The notes beneath the pieces are model-generated. The model was not told the origin of the DNA, did no database searches, and saw only the letters and a list, made by a program, of their open reading frames with translations. A stretch of 64,000 nt of DNA from Halomicrobium salinisoli (GTDB taxonomy: Archaea > Halobacteriota > Halobacteria > Halobacteriales > Haloarculaceae): NCBI RefSeq assembly GCF_020405185.1, contig NZ_CP084463.1, forward strand, positions 3,307,610 to 3,371,609, read 5' to 3'. Below, piece after piece: positions 9,152 to 16,437 of this stretch. Position 1 is the first letter of the stretch. Each line of letters starts with the position of its first letter. The position numbers and the translations under genes were made by a program.

Positions 9152-9679
9152 TCATTCCGGTGGTTCCTCTCGCCACTCCTCTGCCAGCAATCCGAAGAGG
9201 ACGGCGTCGACGCGCTCGCCTTCCACCTTGTAATGCTCACGCAGGCAGCCCTCGCGCTGGAAGCCGACCTTCTCCAGAACGCGCATGGAGGCATCGTTAC
9301 CGTCGAACACACGCGCGAGGAGCTTCTCCAGCTGTCGATCGAGGAAGGCCCACTCGCAGAGCAGGTCGACGGCCTCGGTGGCGTAGCCCTGGCCGCGCTC
9401 CTCGGCGGCGATCCAGTAGCCGATCTCGCCGTTGCCGGCCACGTCGTTCACGTCGAACGCCCAGGCGAAACCCACGGGTTCCCCGTCCCGGCAGATTAGC
9501 GCCCCGACGTCGAACTCCCCGTCGGATTCGCGTAGCTCCGCCTCCGTGATCGGGTCGTGGCTGTGCGTGTACCGGCGGATCGTCGGCCGGTTCCAGTGCT
9601 CGGCGAGGAAGGCGTGGTCCTCGTCGGTGACCGTACGCAGCGTCACGCGGTCGCCGCGGAGGAAGGCGTGGCCGGGCAT
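9152..9679 (-). CDS. GNAT family N-acetyltransferase (RimJ/RimL-like)
   Basis: A 175-residue protein with the GNAT fold. It begins LRGDRVTLRTVTDEDHAFL as in RimJ/RimL-type enzymes, has NGEIGYWIAAEERGQGYATEAV (motif A: the pyrophosphate-binding RGQGYAT at about residues 92-98) and LLARVFDGNDASMRVLEKVGF (motif B with the conserved N and SxxxxEKxGF). It would transfer acetyl from acetyl-CoA to an amine, possibly a protein N-terminus; the substrate cannot be read from the sequence. It stands alone between a repeat region and the orc1/cdc6 gene. Confidence 0.9.
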   Translation of the reverse strand: MPGHAFLRGDRVTLRTVTDEDHAFLAEHWNRPTIRRYTHSHDPITEAELRESDGEFDVGALICRDGEPVGFAWAFDVNDVAGNGEIGYWIAAEERGQGYATEAVDLLCEWAFLDRQLEKLLARVFDGNDASMRVLEKVGFQREGCLREHYKVEGERVDAVLFGLLAEEWREEPPE

Positions 9680-9749
9680 GGTTTCGAGTGCAGCTACCAG
9701 TACAAAAACGGTTGTCGTCGCGTGCCAACTGCCCCCACACTTCTCTCGG

Positions 9750-10886
9750 CTACTCCTCCGCCAGCCGATCGAGGACGGCGTCGGCGTCGTACTGCAGCGT
9801 CAGCTCCCGCGACCGGCCGCGGCCGTCGACGTCGGTGTAGGTGGCCTCGACGATGCCGAGCTGGTCGAGCTTGTTGACGATCTCGGAGTAGCGGGTGTAG
9901 CCGAGGTCGGTGCGGTCGTTGAAGGCCTCGTAGATGTCGCCGGCGGTCTCGCCCTCGTGCTCGGCGACGACGCCGACCAGGGCGCTCTCGGAGTCCGAGA
10001 GCTCCTGCAGGCGCCGGGAGAGGTGGACGTACTTGGACTTGTCGTAGGCCGCCTCGACGTCCTCCAGTTCGACGGAGCGGGAGGCGCGCATCTCGGCGTT
10101 CATGCCGGCCCGCCGCAGCAGGTCGATGCCGACGCGGAGGTCGCCGCCCTGCTCCTCGGTGAGTTCGGCGACGCGGTCGAGGACGGGCGCGTCGACGACG
10201 CCCTCGTGGAACCCCCGGTCGACCCGCTCCCGGAGGATGTCGACGATCTCGCCCTGGTCGTACTTGTTGAAGTAGATCTCCTCGGGACGGAAGACGCTCT
10301 GGACGCGCGTGTCCAGCGCGTCGATGACGTCCAGGTCGAGGTCCGAGGAGATGCAGATGACGCCGATCTTGGCGCCGGAGTGGGCCTCGTGGGCGCGCAG
10401 CAGCGAATAGAGGGTGTCGGAGGCCTCAGACTCGTAGAAGAGGTAGTTGACGTCGTCCAGCGCGACCACCAGCACCTCTTCCCGATCCACGAGGCGGTCG
10501 GTGATCTGGGAGAACAGCTTCTTGAAGGAGATCCCGGAGGAGGGCGGCTCGTACTCGAAGATCTCGGCGAACAGCCGCGAGAACACGGAGTACCGCGTCG
10601 AGTCGACCTGGCAGTTGACCCGGACGGCCTGGACGTCGGTCTGGGCCGTCAGCTCGTCGAAGAGGATCTGCGTGGCCGTGGTCTTGCCCGTGCCGGGCGG
10701 GCCGCGGGCGATGACGTTCAGCGGGCGCGAGCCCCGGACGGCTGGCCTGAGCGCGTACTTCAGGTTCTCCATCTGGGTCTCGCGGTGTTTGAACGTCTCC
10801 GGGACGTAGTCGATCTCGAAGACGTGCTCGTCCCGGAAGACGGACTCGTCCCAGGAGAGCATACCCTCCTCGGGATCGTCGCTCAT
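9750..10886 (-). CDS. Orc1/Cdc6-family replication initiator
   Basis: A 378-residue AAA+ ATPase. Walker A is GPPGTGKT (residues 62-69), Walker B is VVALDDVNYL, sensor 1 lies near ISSDLDLDVIDAL, and a C-terminal winged-helix segment (EGETAGDIYEAFNDRTDLGYTRYSEIVNKL) follows. These proteins recognise origin recognition boxes and load MCM. The frame is open further upstream, but MSDDPEEGM is the usual haloarchaeal start and a TATA-like stretch lies about 27 nt before it. Haloarchaea carry many cdc6 paralogues; which one this is cannot be said. Its promoter is flanked by a perfect inverted repeat (next entry). Confidence 0.92.
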   Translation of the reverse strand: MSDDPEEGMLSWDESVFRDEHVFEIDYVPETFKHRETQMENLKYALRPAVRGSRPLNVIARGPPGTGKTTATQILFDELTAQTDVQAVRVNCQVDSTRYSVFSRLFAEIFEYEPPSSGISFKKLFSQITDRLVDREEVLVVALDDVNYLFYESEASDTLYSLLRAHEAHSGAKIGVICISSDLDLDVIDALDTRVQSVFRPEEIYFNKYDQGEIVDILRERVDRGFHEGVVDAPVLDRVAELTEEQGGDLRVGIDLLRRAGMNAEMRASRSVELEDVEAAYDKSKYVHLSRRLQELSDSESALVGVVAEHEGETAGDIYEAFNDRTDLGYTRYSEIVNKLDQLGIVEATYTDVDGRGRSRELTLQYDADAVLDRLAEE

Positions 10887-10943
10887 CACTTTCACCGCGG
10901 TGCTGACGGCACTTAACGGTTCCCCAGCCCCGCGGTGAAAGTG
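10887..10943 (-). promoter_or_regulatory. Inverted repeat bracketing the orc1/cdc6 promoter
   Basis: CACTTTCACCGCGG (10887-10900) and its exact complement CCGCGGTGAAAGTG (10930-10943) flank a 29-nt spacer. The inner arm touches the start codon, and the spacer holds the TATA-like CCGTTAAGTG (10912-10921). The placement fits an autoregulatory operator or an origin-recognition-type pair bound by the initiator itself. Function is inferred; the repeat is directly visible. Confidence 0.7.
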
Positions 10944-11055
10944 GAACTGGGCGGTATCCGGCATCGAAACGGCCATCGAAGCGTCGACGTCCGGTCGCAG
11001 TCGCGCGGTTTCGGGTGCAAACGCGGGCGGACGCCGTCGCACCGCGCCGGCGCCC

Positions 11056-12129
11056 CTATGCCTCGACGCCGTCGACGCGCTGCTCGAAGAGCCGCTCGCC
11101 GGTGTCGGCACAGGTCGCGGCCACCACGTCGTAGGACTGACAGCAGGACTCGACGGTCTCGGTGCCGAACTCGACCGCGCCGTCGCCGGTCGGACAGGTC
11201 TCGAGGAACAGGCGCAGGCCGTTCAGTAGCTGGCCCTTCCCCCGGGCCGGCAGGTCCGACCAGCCCGGGAGGCCCTCGTCCTCGAAGACGCGCGCGGCGG
11301 CGACGTCGGCCACGAGCGCGGCCTCGGAGGGCCACTGGCCGAGCCGGCGCCCGTCGCGCCTGAGCAGGCGCGCGCCGTTGTCGAACTCCTCGATCGCGTA
11401 CTCGCCGTCCTCCAGACCGAAGGCCGCGGCGGCGTCGGGCGCCTCGACGGAGCCGGCGACCGCGTCCATCTCGTCGGTCCACCGGTCCTCGAACGCGTCG
11501 GCCAGACAGAGGTCGTCGCGGTCGTCACACGGTTCGAGCAGGCCCGCCTCCACGAGGAAGCGCTCGGGGTCGAGTTCCGCGTCGGACGCCGCGGCGTCCC
11601 CTTCGGCGTCGGCGGACGCCCCGTCGCCTTCCGGTTCCCCGTCGGCGTGCTCTGCGTCATCACCGGTCGCGGTTCCGTCGCCGCTCCGGTCCGGCGCGGC
11701 GCCGTTCCCCGTCGGTCCAGCGGTACCGACCTCGTTCACTCCATCGGTGGGCTCGCTTCGCTCGCCCACGCTGCTCGCGTGTCGTTCGCTTCGCTCACTC
11801 CCGCTCGCTCGTCCCGTGGGCTCGCTTCGCTCGCCCACGCTGCCCAGCCCCGTGTGCGCGGGCGGTTCCGGGTCCTTCCCGAACCAGGTCAGGACCTCCC
11901 GCGGGAGGTACCGCTTGGTCAGCGTCGGCGTCCCCGGGACCAGGTAGCCCCGCAGGTAGATCAGGACCGCGGAGGCGGCGAACGCGAGCGCCCCCTTCGC
12001 TCTCGACCGCCGTCCCAGCGCGACGGCGATCGCGGCCGCGATGACCAGGTTGACTACCGTGCAGGGGAGACAGCGGTTCTCCCCGGTGTACTCCGGCTGT
12101 TCGAGCGCGTCGAGTACGTCCGGACTCAT
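11056..12129 (-). CDS. Haloarchaeal membrane protein with CLPC motif and repeat-derived linker
   Basis: A 357-residue protein. The N-terminal part has NRCLPCTVVNLVIAAAIAVAL and ALAFAASAVLIYLRGYLV, two membrane helices with a CxxC pair before the first. Then comes a long disordered acidic linker, and a C-terminal soluble domain with cysteines (ESCCQSYDVVAATC). Start ATG 12129 is preceded by a TATA-like TTTTATTT at leaderless distance. About 30 linker residues (GERSEPT / ASGSERSERHASS repeats) are encoded by a dispersed DNA repeat inserted in frame at 11747-11838. No function is recognised; the CxxC pairs suggest redox or metal binding. Confidence 0.65.
   Translation of the reverse strand: MSPDVLDALEQPEYTGENRCLPCTVVNLVIAAAIAVALGRRSRAKGALAFAASAVLIYLRGYLVPGTPTLTKRYLPREVLTWFGKDPEPPAHTGLGSVGERSEPTGRASGSERSERHASSVGERSEPTDGVNEVGTAGPTGNGAAPDRSGDGTATGDDAEHADGEPEGDGASADAEGDAAASDAELDPERFLVEAGLLEPCDDRDDLCLADAFEDRWTDEMDAVAGSVEAPDAAAAFGLEDGEYAIEEFDNGARLLRRDGRRLGQWPSEAALVADVAAARVFEDEGLPGWSDLPARGKGQLLNGLRLFLETCPTGDGAVEFGTETVESCCQSYDVVAATCADTGERLFEQRVDGVEA
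11747..11838. repeat. Hairpin / 38-bp repeat / hairpin inserted in a coding region
   Basis: Two identical hairpins, stem GTGGGC/GCCCAC with the 11-nt loop TCGCTTCGCTC, lie at 11747-11769 and 11816-11838. Between them (11774-11811) is a 38-bp repeat beginning CTCGCGTGTCGTTCGC, identical to the complement of 7372-7409. The whole cassette is read in frame as GERSEPT...ASGSERSERHASS...GERSEPT in the overlapping gene. Confidence 0.85.
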
Positions 12130-12230
12130 CACGAATGTAATCGGACCGGTGGCGAAATAAAACGTGCCGCTCCGGGCGGCGCGGACGGCCGCCGGACAGT
12201 GCTGTCGGGACTGGCACCGCAGCCTCGGCG

Positions 12231-12665
12231 TCAGTCTCCCGCTTCCACCTCGATGGTCCCCGTCATGTCGCTGGTGACGTGGGGGACGCAGACGTAGTCG
12301 TAGGTCCCGGGCTCCTCGAAGGCGTGCTCGAAGGTCGCGCCGACGGCCTCCGTCTCGTAGGTGTCGCCGTCCTCGTAGGACGTGAAGGGATCGGCGCCCT
12401 CGGGCGACGCCGTCCGCGCGAGTTCGCCCGGGTCGCAGGCCACGTTGTGGTTGCGGCTCTCGAAGGACCACGTGACGGTCGTCCCGGCCGAGACGGTCAG
12501 CGTCTCCGGCCGGAAGGCGAGGCTGTCCCGCGGGCCGACGAGCACCTCGTTCTCCTCGCGGTCGAGTTCGGCCTCGCCGTCCCCGCCGAGACACCCCGCG
12601 AGGCTCCCGACGACCGTCGCCCCCGCCGCCAGTGCCCCGCGCCGGAGCAGGTCGCGTCGTCGCAT
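12231..12665 (-). CDS. Halocyanin-like blue copper lipoprotein
   Basis: A 144-residue exported protein. The N-terminus MRRRDLLRRGALAAGATVV is a Tat signal and SLAGC is a lipobox, so Cys after about residue 23 would be lipidated at the outer membrane face. The cupredoxin domain shows the type 1 copper ligands: His in SRNHNVAC, then Cys, His and Met in YVCVPHVTSDM. Halocyanins carry electrons in haloarchaeal respiratory chains. ATG 12665 is chosen because it starts exactly at the Tat motif. It is followed in the same direction by the CLPC membrane protein. Confidence 0.88.
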   Translation of the reverse strand: MRRRDLLRRGALAAGATVVGSLAGCLGGDGEAELDREENEVLVGPRDSLAFRPETLTVSAGTTVTWSFESRNHNVACDPGELARTASPEGADPFTSYEDGDTYETEAVGATFEHAFEEPGTYDYVCVPHVTSDMTGTIEVEAGD

Positions 12666-12754
12666 AGCGGGGCCAGGGCCGCCCGCCACAGATAGGTTTC
12701 CGTTCGCGACGGCCGGCAGAAGGACTACGACGTGACGCCGGCTCGTCTCGGTCG

Positions 12755-12976
12755 ATGCGACACGATCGGCTCCGGGCGGCGACCCGTGTGGGAGGGGCGG
12801 CCGTCGTCGGACTGATCGCGGCGGCGGTCGCCGTGGCCGTCCTGCCCACGTGTTCGGACCTCGGCGGCGGCGACCCCGTCTACTGCGTCGGCGGGCTGAG
12901 CAGTCTCGGCGCGATCAGGCTGGCGCTGGTCGCGCTCGTCGTCTGGCGGACCACGGTGTGGCTTCTGCTGCGGTAG
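12755..12976 (+). CDS. Small two-helix membrane protein
   Basis: A 73-residue protein with two hydrophobic helices (VGGAAVVGLIAAAVAVAVLP and AIRLALVALVVWRTTVWLLL). A short extracytoplasmic loop between them holds two cysteines (PTCSDLGGGDPVYC) that could form a disulfide. It is divergent from the halocyanin gene. No family is recognised; coding nature is supported by the paired helices and conserved-looking Cys loop only. Confidence 0.5.
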   Translation: MRHDRLRAATRVGGAAVVGLIAAAVAVAVLPTCSDLGGGDPVYCVGGLSSLGAIRLALVALVVWRTTVWLLLR

Positions 12977-13050
12977 TCGCGAGTCGCGTCGACGGTACGA
13001 CCCGGGAAACCGGACGGGAACGGCGCGGTTTATTCTCGTGAAACAGCCGA

Positions 13051-13060
13051 ACTATATTTA
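13051..13060 (+). promoter_or_regulatory. TATA box of the pilin gene
   Basis: ACTATATTTA lies in an otherwise G+C-rich region, placing transcription start near 13083, nine bases before the ATG at 13092. A TTG at 13083 in the same frame would allow a leaderless start with three more residues. Confidence 0.65.
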
Positions 13061-13091
13061 ACGACAGTATGGGATTCTTACGTTGCAATTC

Positions 13092-13625
13092 ATGGTGGAA
13101 AGCAGGGTGGAGGGTGACGGCGGACGAGGCGTGTCCCCGGTCGTGGGCGTGGTACTCGTGACGGCCATCGTGGTCGCGCTGGCGGCCCTGTTCGCGACGA
13201 CGGCGCTCGGATTCGGTGACGAGCTGCGGGAACCGGCCCCGACCGGCTCCGTCGCCGTCGAGTACGTCCCCAGCGGCGAGGACAACACCGACAACAGGCC
13301 GTACGTGACGATCACCTACCAGTCGGGGGACACCGCCGACGGGGACGACATCTACGTCGTCGACGGCGACGGCAACTCGGTCGCGTGGTCGGACGTCTGG
13401 ACCGGCGGCCCGGAGGTGAGCGCCGGCGAGTACATCCACGTCGACGGCAACCAGAGCGACGGAGCGCTGAACGACCTCTGTGCGGCCGGGCAGACCTACC
13501 GCGTCGTCTTCCGGGACGGCGGTCGCTCGACCACCGTCCTCGACTGGACGGTCCCCCGCGACCCCTCGCTGCCGTCGAGTTCCTCCTCCGACGACGATGG
13601 CGACGGCATCCCCGACTGGTGCTGA
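13092..13625 (+). CDS. Type IV pilin-like protein (archaeal pilin N-terminal domain)
   Basis: A 177-residue protein with a class III signal: a short charged N-terminus, then GRGVSPVVGVVLVTAIVVAL, the haloarchaeal SPxxG-type pilin motif processed by the prepilin peptidase PibD. The hydrophobic helix after it would pack in the pilus core. The rest is an Asp-rich beta-type ectodomain. It ends in a Ser run and DDDGDGIPDWC, a calcium-loop-like motif with a terminal cysteine, unusual for a pilin. It could be a pilus subunit or a surface pseudopilin. No pilus assembly ATPase genes are nearby. Confidence 0.82.
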   Translation: MVESRVEGDGGRGVSPVVGVVLVTAIVVALAALFATTALGFGDELREPAPTGSVAVEYVPSGEDNTDNRPYVTITYQSGDTADGDDIYVVDGDGNSVAWSDVWTGGPEVSAGEYIHVDGNQSDGALNDLCAAGQTYRVVFRDGGRSTTVLDWTVPRDPSLPSSSSSDDDGDGIPDWC

Positions 13626-13722
13626 CGGCGGTCGCGTAGCGGACGCGGACGACCGGGCGCAGTACCGCCCACCGGCTCGCCGCGATCGACGGTCTAAACA
13701 GCGACCGTCCCTATGGGCCCCC

Positions 13723-15066
13723 GTGAACGGCAACGATCGGGCGATCGTCGCGCTCGTGATGGTGGCCCACGCGCTGGTGCACACCTACGAGCTGGCGGTG
13801 CCGATCTTCCTGCCGATCTGGCTCGCGGAGTTCTCGGTGATCGACCTCGGGGTCACCCAGATCGCGGTGACGACGGCGACGCTCGGGGCGGCGGTCACCG
13901 TCGGCTACGGGCTGTTCGGCGTCGGCGCGCTGCCCGCGGGCGTGCTCGTCGACCGGTACGGCTCGCGGCGGCTCATCGCCGGCTGCCTGCTCGGCATGGC
14001 CGGCTCGTTCGTCGCGCTCGGCCTCGCGCCCGGCGTCCCCACCATCGCGCTCGCGCTGGCCGTCTGGGGCGTCGCGGCCTCCGTCTACCACCCGGCCGGC
14101 CTCGCGCTCGTCTCCAAGGGCGTCCGCGAGCGGGGCACGGGGTTCGCGTACCACGGCGTCGCGGGCAACCTCGGGATCGGCCTCGGCCCGCTGGCGGCCA
14201 CCGTCCTCCTGCTCGTCCTCGAGTGGCGCACCGTCGCGCTGCTGCTGGCCGCGCCCGCCCTCCTCGGCGCCGTCTACGCCGTCCGCGCCCGCTTCGACGA
14301 GACGGCCGCCGTCGACTCGGGGGCGGCCGCCGACGGCGGCAGCCGGGAGGACGCCGCCGAGAGTACCGACGACGCCGGCGGCCCCGGTGCCGGCGGCGTG
14401 GACTCGCTCGCGGAGTTCCTCGGCGAGTCGCGGCGGCTGTTCGCGAGCGCCTTCGCGCTCGTGTTCGTGCTCGTCATGTGCTCGGGGCTGTACTACCGCG
14501 GCTTCCTGACCTTCCTGCCGGAGCTGCTGGACGACCTGCCCGGGTTCGGGCCGGTCCGGGTCGCCGCCGTCCTCCCGGGGCCGCTGCTGGACGCGCTGGG
14601 CGTCGCCGCCGGCGACGGGCGCACCCTCGCGCCGAGCCGGTACTTCTACTCCGCGCTCCTGCTCGTCGGCGTGATCGGGCAGTACGCCGGCGGCAAGCTC
14701 ACCGATCGGGTCCCGGTCGAGTACGGCATCGTCGGCGGCTTCGGCGCGCTCGCCGTCCTCGTGTTGCTGTTTCTCCCCGCCGCCGAGCTCGGCGTCTGGC
14801 CGCTGCTGGTCCTCGGCGCGGCGCTCGGCGTCGTCATGTTCGGCGTCCAGCCGATCAACCAGGCCACCATCGCCGAGTACTCCCCCGCCGATGCCCGGGG
14901 CCTGTCCTACGGCTTCTCCTACCTGGGCATCTTCGGCGTCGGCGCGCTGGGCGCGACGGTCGCCGGGACGGTCCTCACCGTAGCGTCGCCGCCGGCGCTC
15001 TTTGCGGTGCTGGCCGTGCTAGCAGCGGCGGCGGGGATTGTTGGAGTGATCCTGCTGCGGGGGTGA
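13723..15066 (+). CDS. MFS transporter
   Basis: A 447-residue protein with about 12 hydrophobic helices in two halves joined by an acidic cytoplasmic loop (about residues 195-230). The loop after TM2 reads GVLVDRYGSRR, a variant of the MFS GxxxDRxGRR signature, and GGKLTDRVPVEYG is the matching site in the second half. The start is GTG 13723, 28 nt after the TATA-like TCTAAAC at about 13693. Substrate is unknown. It is the last G+C-rich gene before the AT-rich halocin island. Confidence 0.85.
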   Translation: MNGNDRAIVALVMVAHALVHTYELAVPIFLPIWLAEFSVIDLGVTQIAVTTATLGAAVTVGYGLFGVGALPAGVLVDRYGSRRLIAGCLLGMAGSFVALGLAPGVPTIALALAVWGVAASVYHPAGLALVSKGVRERGTGFAYHGVAGNLGIGLGPLAATVLLLVLEWRTVALLLAAPALLGAVYAVRARFDETAAVDSGAAADGGSREDAAESTDDAGGPGAGGVDSLAEFLGESRRLFASAFALVFVLVMCSGLYYRGFLTFLPELLDDLPGFGPVRVAAVLPGPLLDALGVAAGDGRTLAPSRYFYSALLLVGVIGQYAGGKLTDRVPVEYGIVGGFGALAVLVLLFLPAAELGVWPLLVLGAALGVVMFGVQPINQATIAEYSPADARGLSYGFSYLGIFGVGALGATVAGTVLTVASPPALFAVLAVLAAAAGIVGVILLRG

Positions 15067-15143
15067 CGGACTTTGTTTGAGGAAAATATGGCATCAGAAG
15101 GGAGAAAGAGTGACACCAGTGATAGAGTCTACACTATATTCTT

Positions 15144-15386
15144 CTAGTATAAATATATGTATATCAAGACGGATGAGGTGAGAGCTGCAGTGATTACGAT
15201 TAATAATAGTACGTTATTTACCATCTGACTATATTCATGTGTGGGGTATAAGTATAGTGCCGCAAACATTAGTGACGAAACTATACCGATTAAATACTCC
15301 TTACTATCTGAATCTAGGTATGAGTATATTGATATCATCAGAGACAGAGCTATTGAGAATATGAGGAGGTGTCTACCGACGGACAT
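15144..15386 (-). CDS. Small three-helix membrane protein of the halocin locus
   Basis: An 80-residue AT-rich gene encoding three hydrophobic helices (LLIFSIALSLMISIYSYL, YLIGIVSSLMFAALYL, VLLLIVITAALTSSVLIYIY). ATG 15386 is chosen because a Shine-Dalgarno-like GGAGGT lies at 15397-15402; an in-frame GTG at 15428 would instead overlap the halocin gene. It starts 32 nt after the halocin-like gene's stop, in the same direction. Position and topology suggest producer immunity or help in secretion, by analogy with bacteriocin operons; there is no direct evidence. Confidence 0.65.
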   Translation of the reverse strand: MSVGRHLLIFSIALSLMISIYSYLDSDSKEYLIGIVSSLMFAALYLYPTHEYSQMVNNVLLLIVITAALTSSVLIYIYLY

Positions 15387-15418
15387 TAGGGCTAGTACCT
15401 CCAACGTACCCTGGGGTA

Positions 15419-16324
15419 CTAATAACACTGTGATGGCAAGGTTTCCTTATCACCATTGCAACAAACCCCATCCTCAAGCTCCTCAGGCACGCACTCGGAG
15501 AACGTTCTACAATCGTCTCCAATATCACAAGTCACTGTTGCAACACCCGTACCTATTACACTAGCAAGACAATGGCCGCATGCTTTTTTGAGAATACCGC
15601 GGGTAATAGCGCATGATCCACAGGATAGAACAGCGTGGGTGGCTGTACTAGCGATCGCTCCGACACATACCCAATTCGTAGATTCACAGACTGTCTTGTC
15701 CTTTATGCATGTCGAGCAACCATTATGGAACGAGCTGGCTTTAACCCTGTCTTGGGGAAGGATATCTTCTTTAGAAACTGTATTAGTTGCTGAGTCTACG
15801 CCATCATCTTCAACAACAGTTGATGTGATGCTGACCTGACTTGAGCTATCTTCACTCTGGGCCGATACAGTTGATGAATTACTTTGATCAGTAATTTCGT
15901 ATCCTTCAACATTATAAATATCTTTACCATTGTAATCTCCCACCGAAACATCGTCTATGCCGTTATATAAGATGAAGACCTCATCATTTGGCCCAACATT
16001 AGTGCCTGAGAAGGGTATTAGGACTACGTATCTCTCTTCACCGTTCTCTTCTTCTACCTGATATGCCCTGATACCACTCCTGTTCGGCCGATATCCCTTC
16101 CTTACAAAGTGTTCAACTATTTGTCTGGCATCTCCATCTCTCATTACCTTCCCTAATACACTAACGAGCTCTCTTCTACCTACCTTATTTACATCTATTT
16201 CTATATCATTATTATCAGTATTGTGACAGCTTGCAATATTACTACCAGCCACTAAGCCTGAGGAACCAATCAGTTTCAGGGCATCACGCCGCGAGAGGCT
16301 TTTTTCTTCATCGCAAATACACAT
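15419..16324 (-). CDS. Halocin C8-like bacteriocin precursor
   Basis: A 301-residue preproprotein. The N-terminus has a Tat motif (SLSRRDALKLIG, residues 9-20) followed by a short hydrophobic stretch and Cys33. Residues about 40-130 form a pro-domain (HFVRKGYRPNRSG; EERYVVLIPFSG). A Ser-rich acidic spacer follows to about residue 196. The last 105 residues hold 14 cysteines, beginning HNGCSTC and including LSCGSCAITRG, ACGHC and GVCCNG. In halocin C8 the precursor is also Tat-exported, its N-terminal part is the immunity protein, and a Cys-rich C-terminal peptide is cut free. The gene's low G+C and codon use differ sharply from its neighbours, suggesting transfer. Confidence 0.82.
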   Translation of the reverse strand: MCICDEEKSLSRRDALKLIGSSGLVAGSNIASCHNTDNNDIEIDVNKVGRRELVSVLGKVMRDGDARQIVEHFVRKGYRPNRSGIRAYQVEEENGEERYVVLIPFSGTNVGPNDEVFILYNGIDDVSVGDYNGKDIYNVEGYEITDQSNSSTVSAQSEDSSSQVSITSTVVEDDGVDSATNTVSKEDILPQDRVKASSFHNGCSTCIKDKTVCESTNWVCVGAIASTATHAVLSCGSCAITRGILKKACGHCLASVIGTGVATVTCDIGDDCRTFSECVPEELEDGVCCNGDKETLPSQCY

Positions 16325-16340
16325 GTTATCGGACAGTACT

Positions 16341-16352
16341 TATATATTTATA
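16341..16352 (-). promoter_or_regulatory. TATA box of the halocin-like gene
   Basis: The AT run TTATATATTTAT (plus strand) lies about 22 nt before the ATG at 16324 on the minus strand, at leaderless distance. Confidence 0.55.
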
Positions 16353-16437
16353 TTATATTCCCATATATTTTAAGTTCTATATTGATAAATGTATTTTCGC
16401 CGCGTCCAGGTCCTGGATTGATTCAGAAAATAGCAGT

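Noticed and set aside
10887..11111. Longer N-terminus for the Orc1/Cdc6 gene (start at 11111)
   Set aside because: The extra 75 residues are low-complexity translation of the promoter and inverted repeat. The family start MSDDPEEGM is preceded by a TATA-like element.
15241..15564. Plus-strand open frame across the halocin island
   Set aside because: It has no recognisable domain and lies opposite the membrane-protein and halocin frames, which have a signal peptide, Cys pattern and ribosome site.
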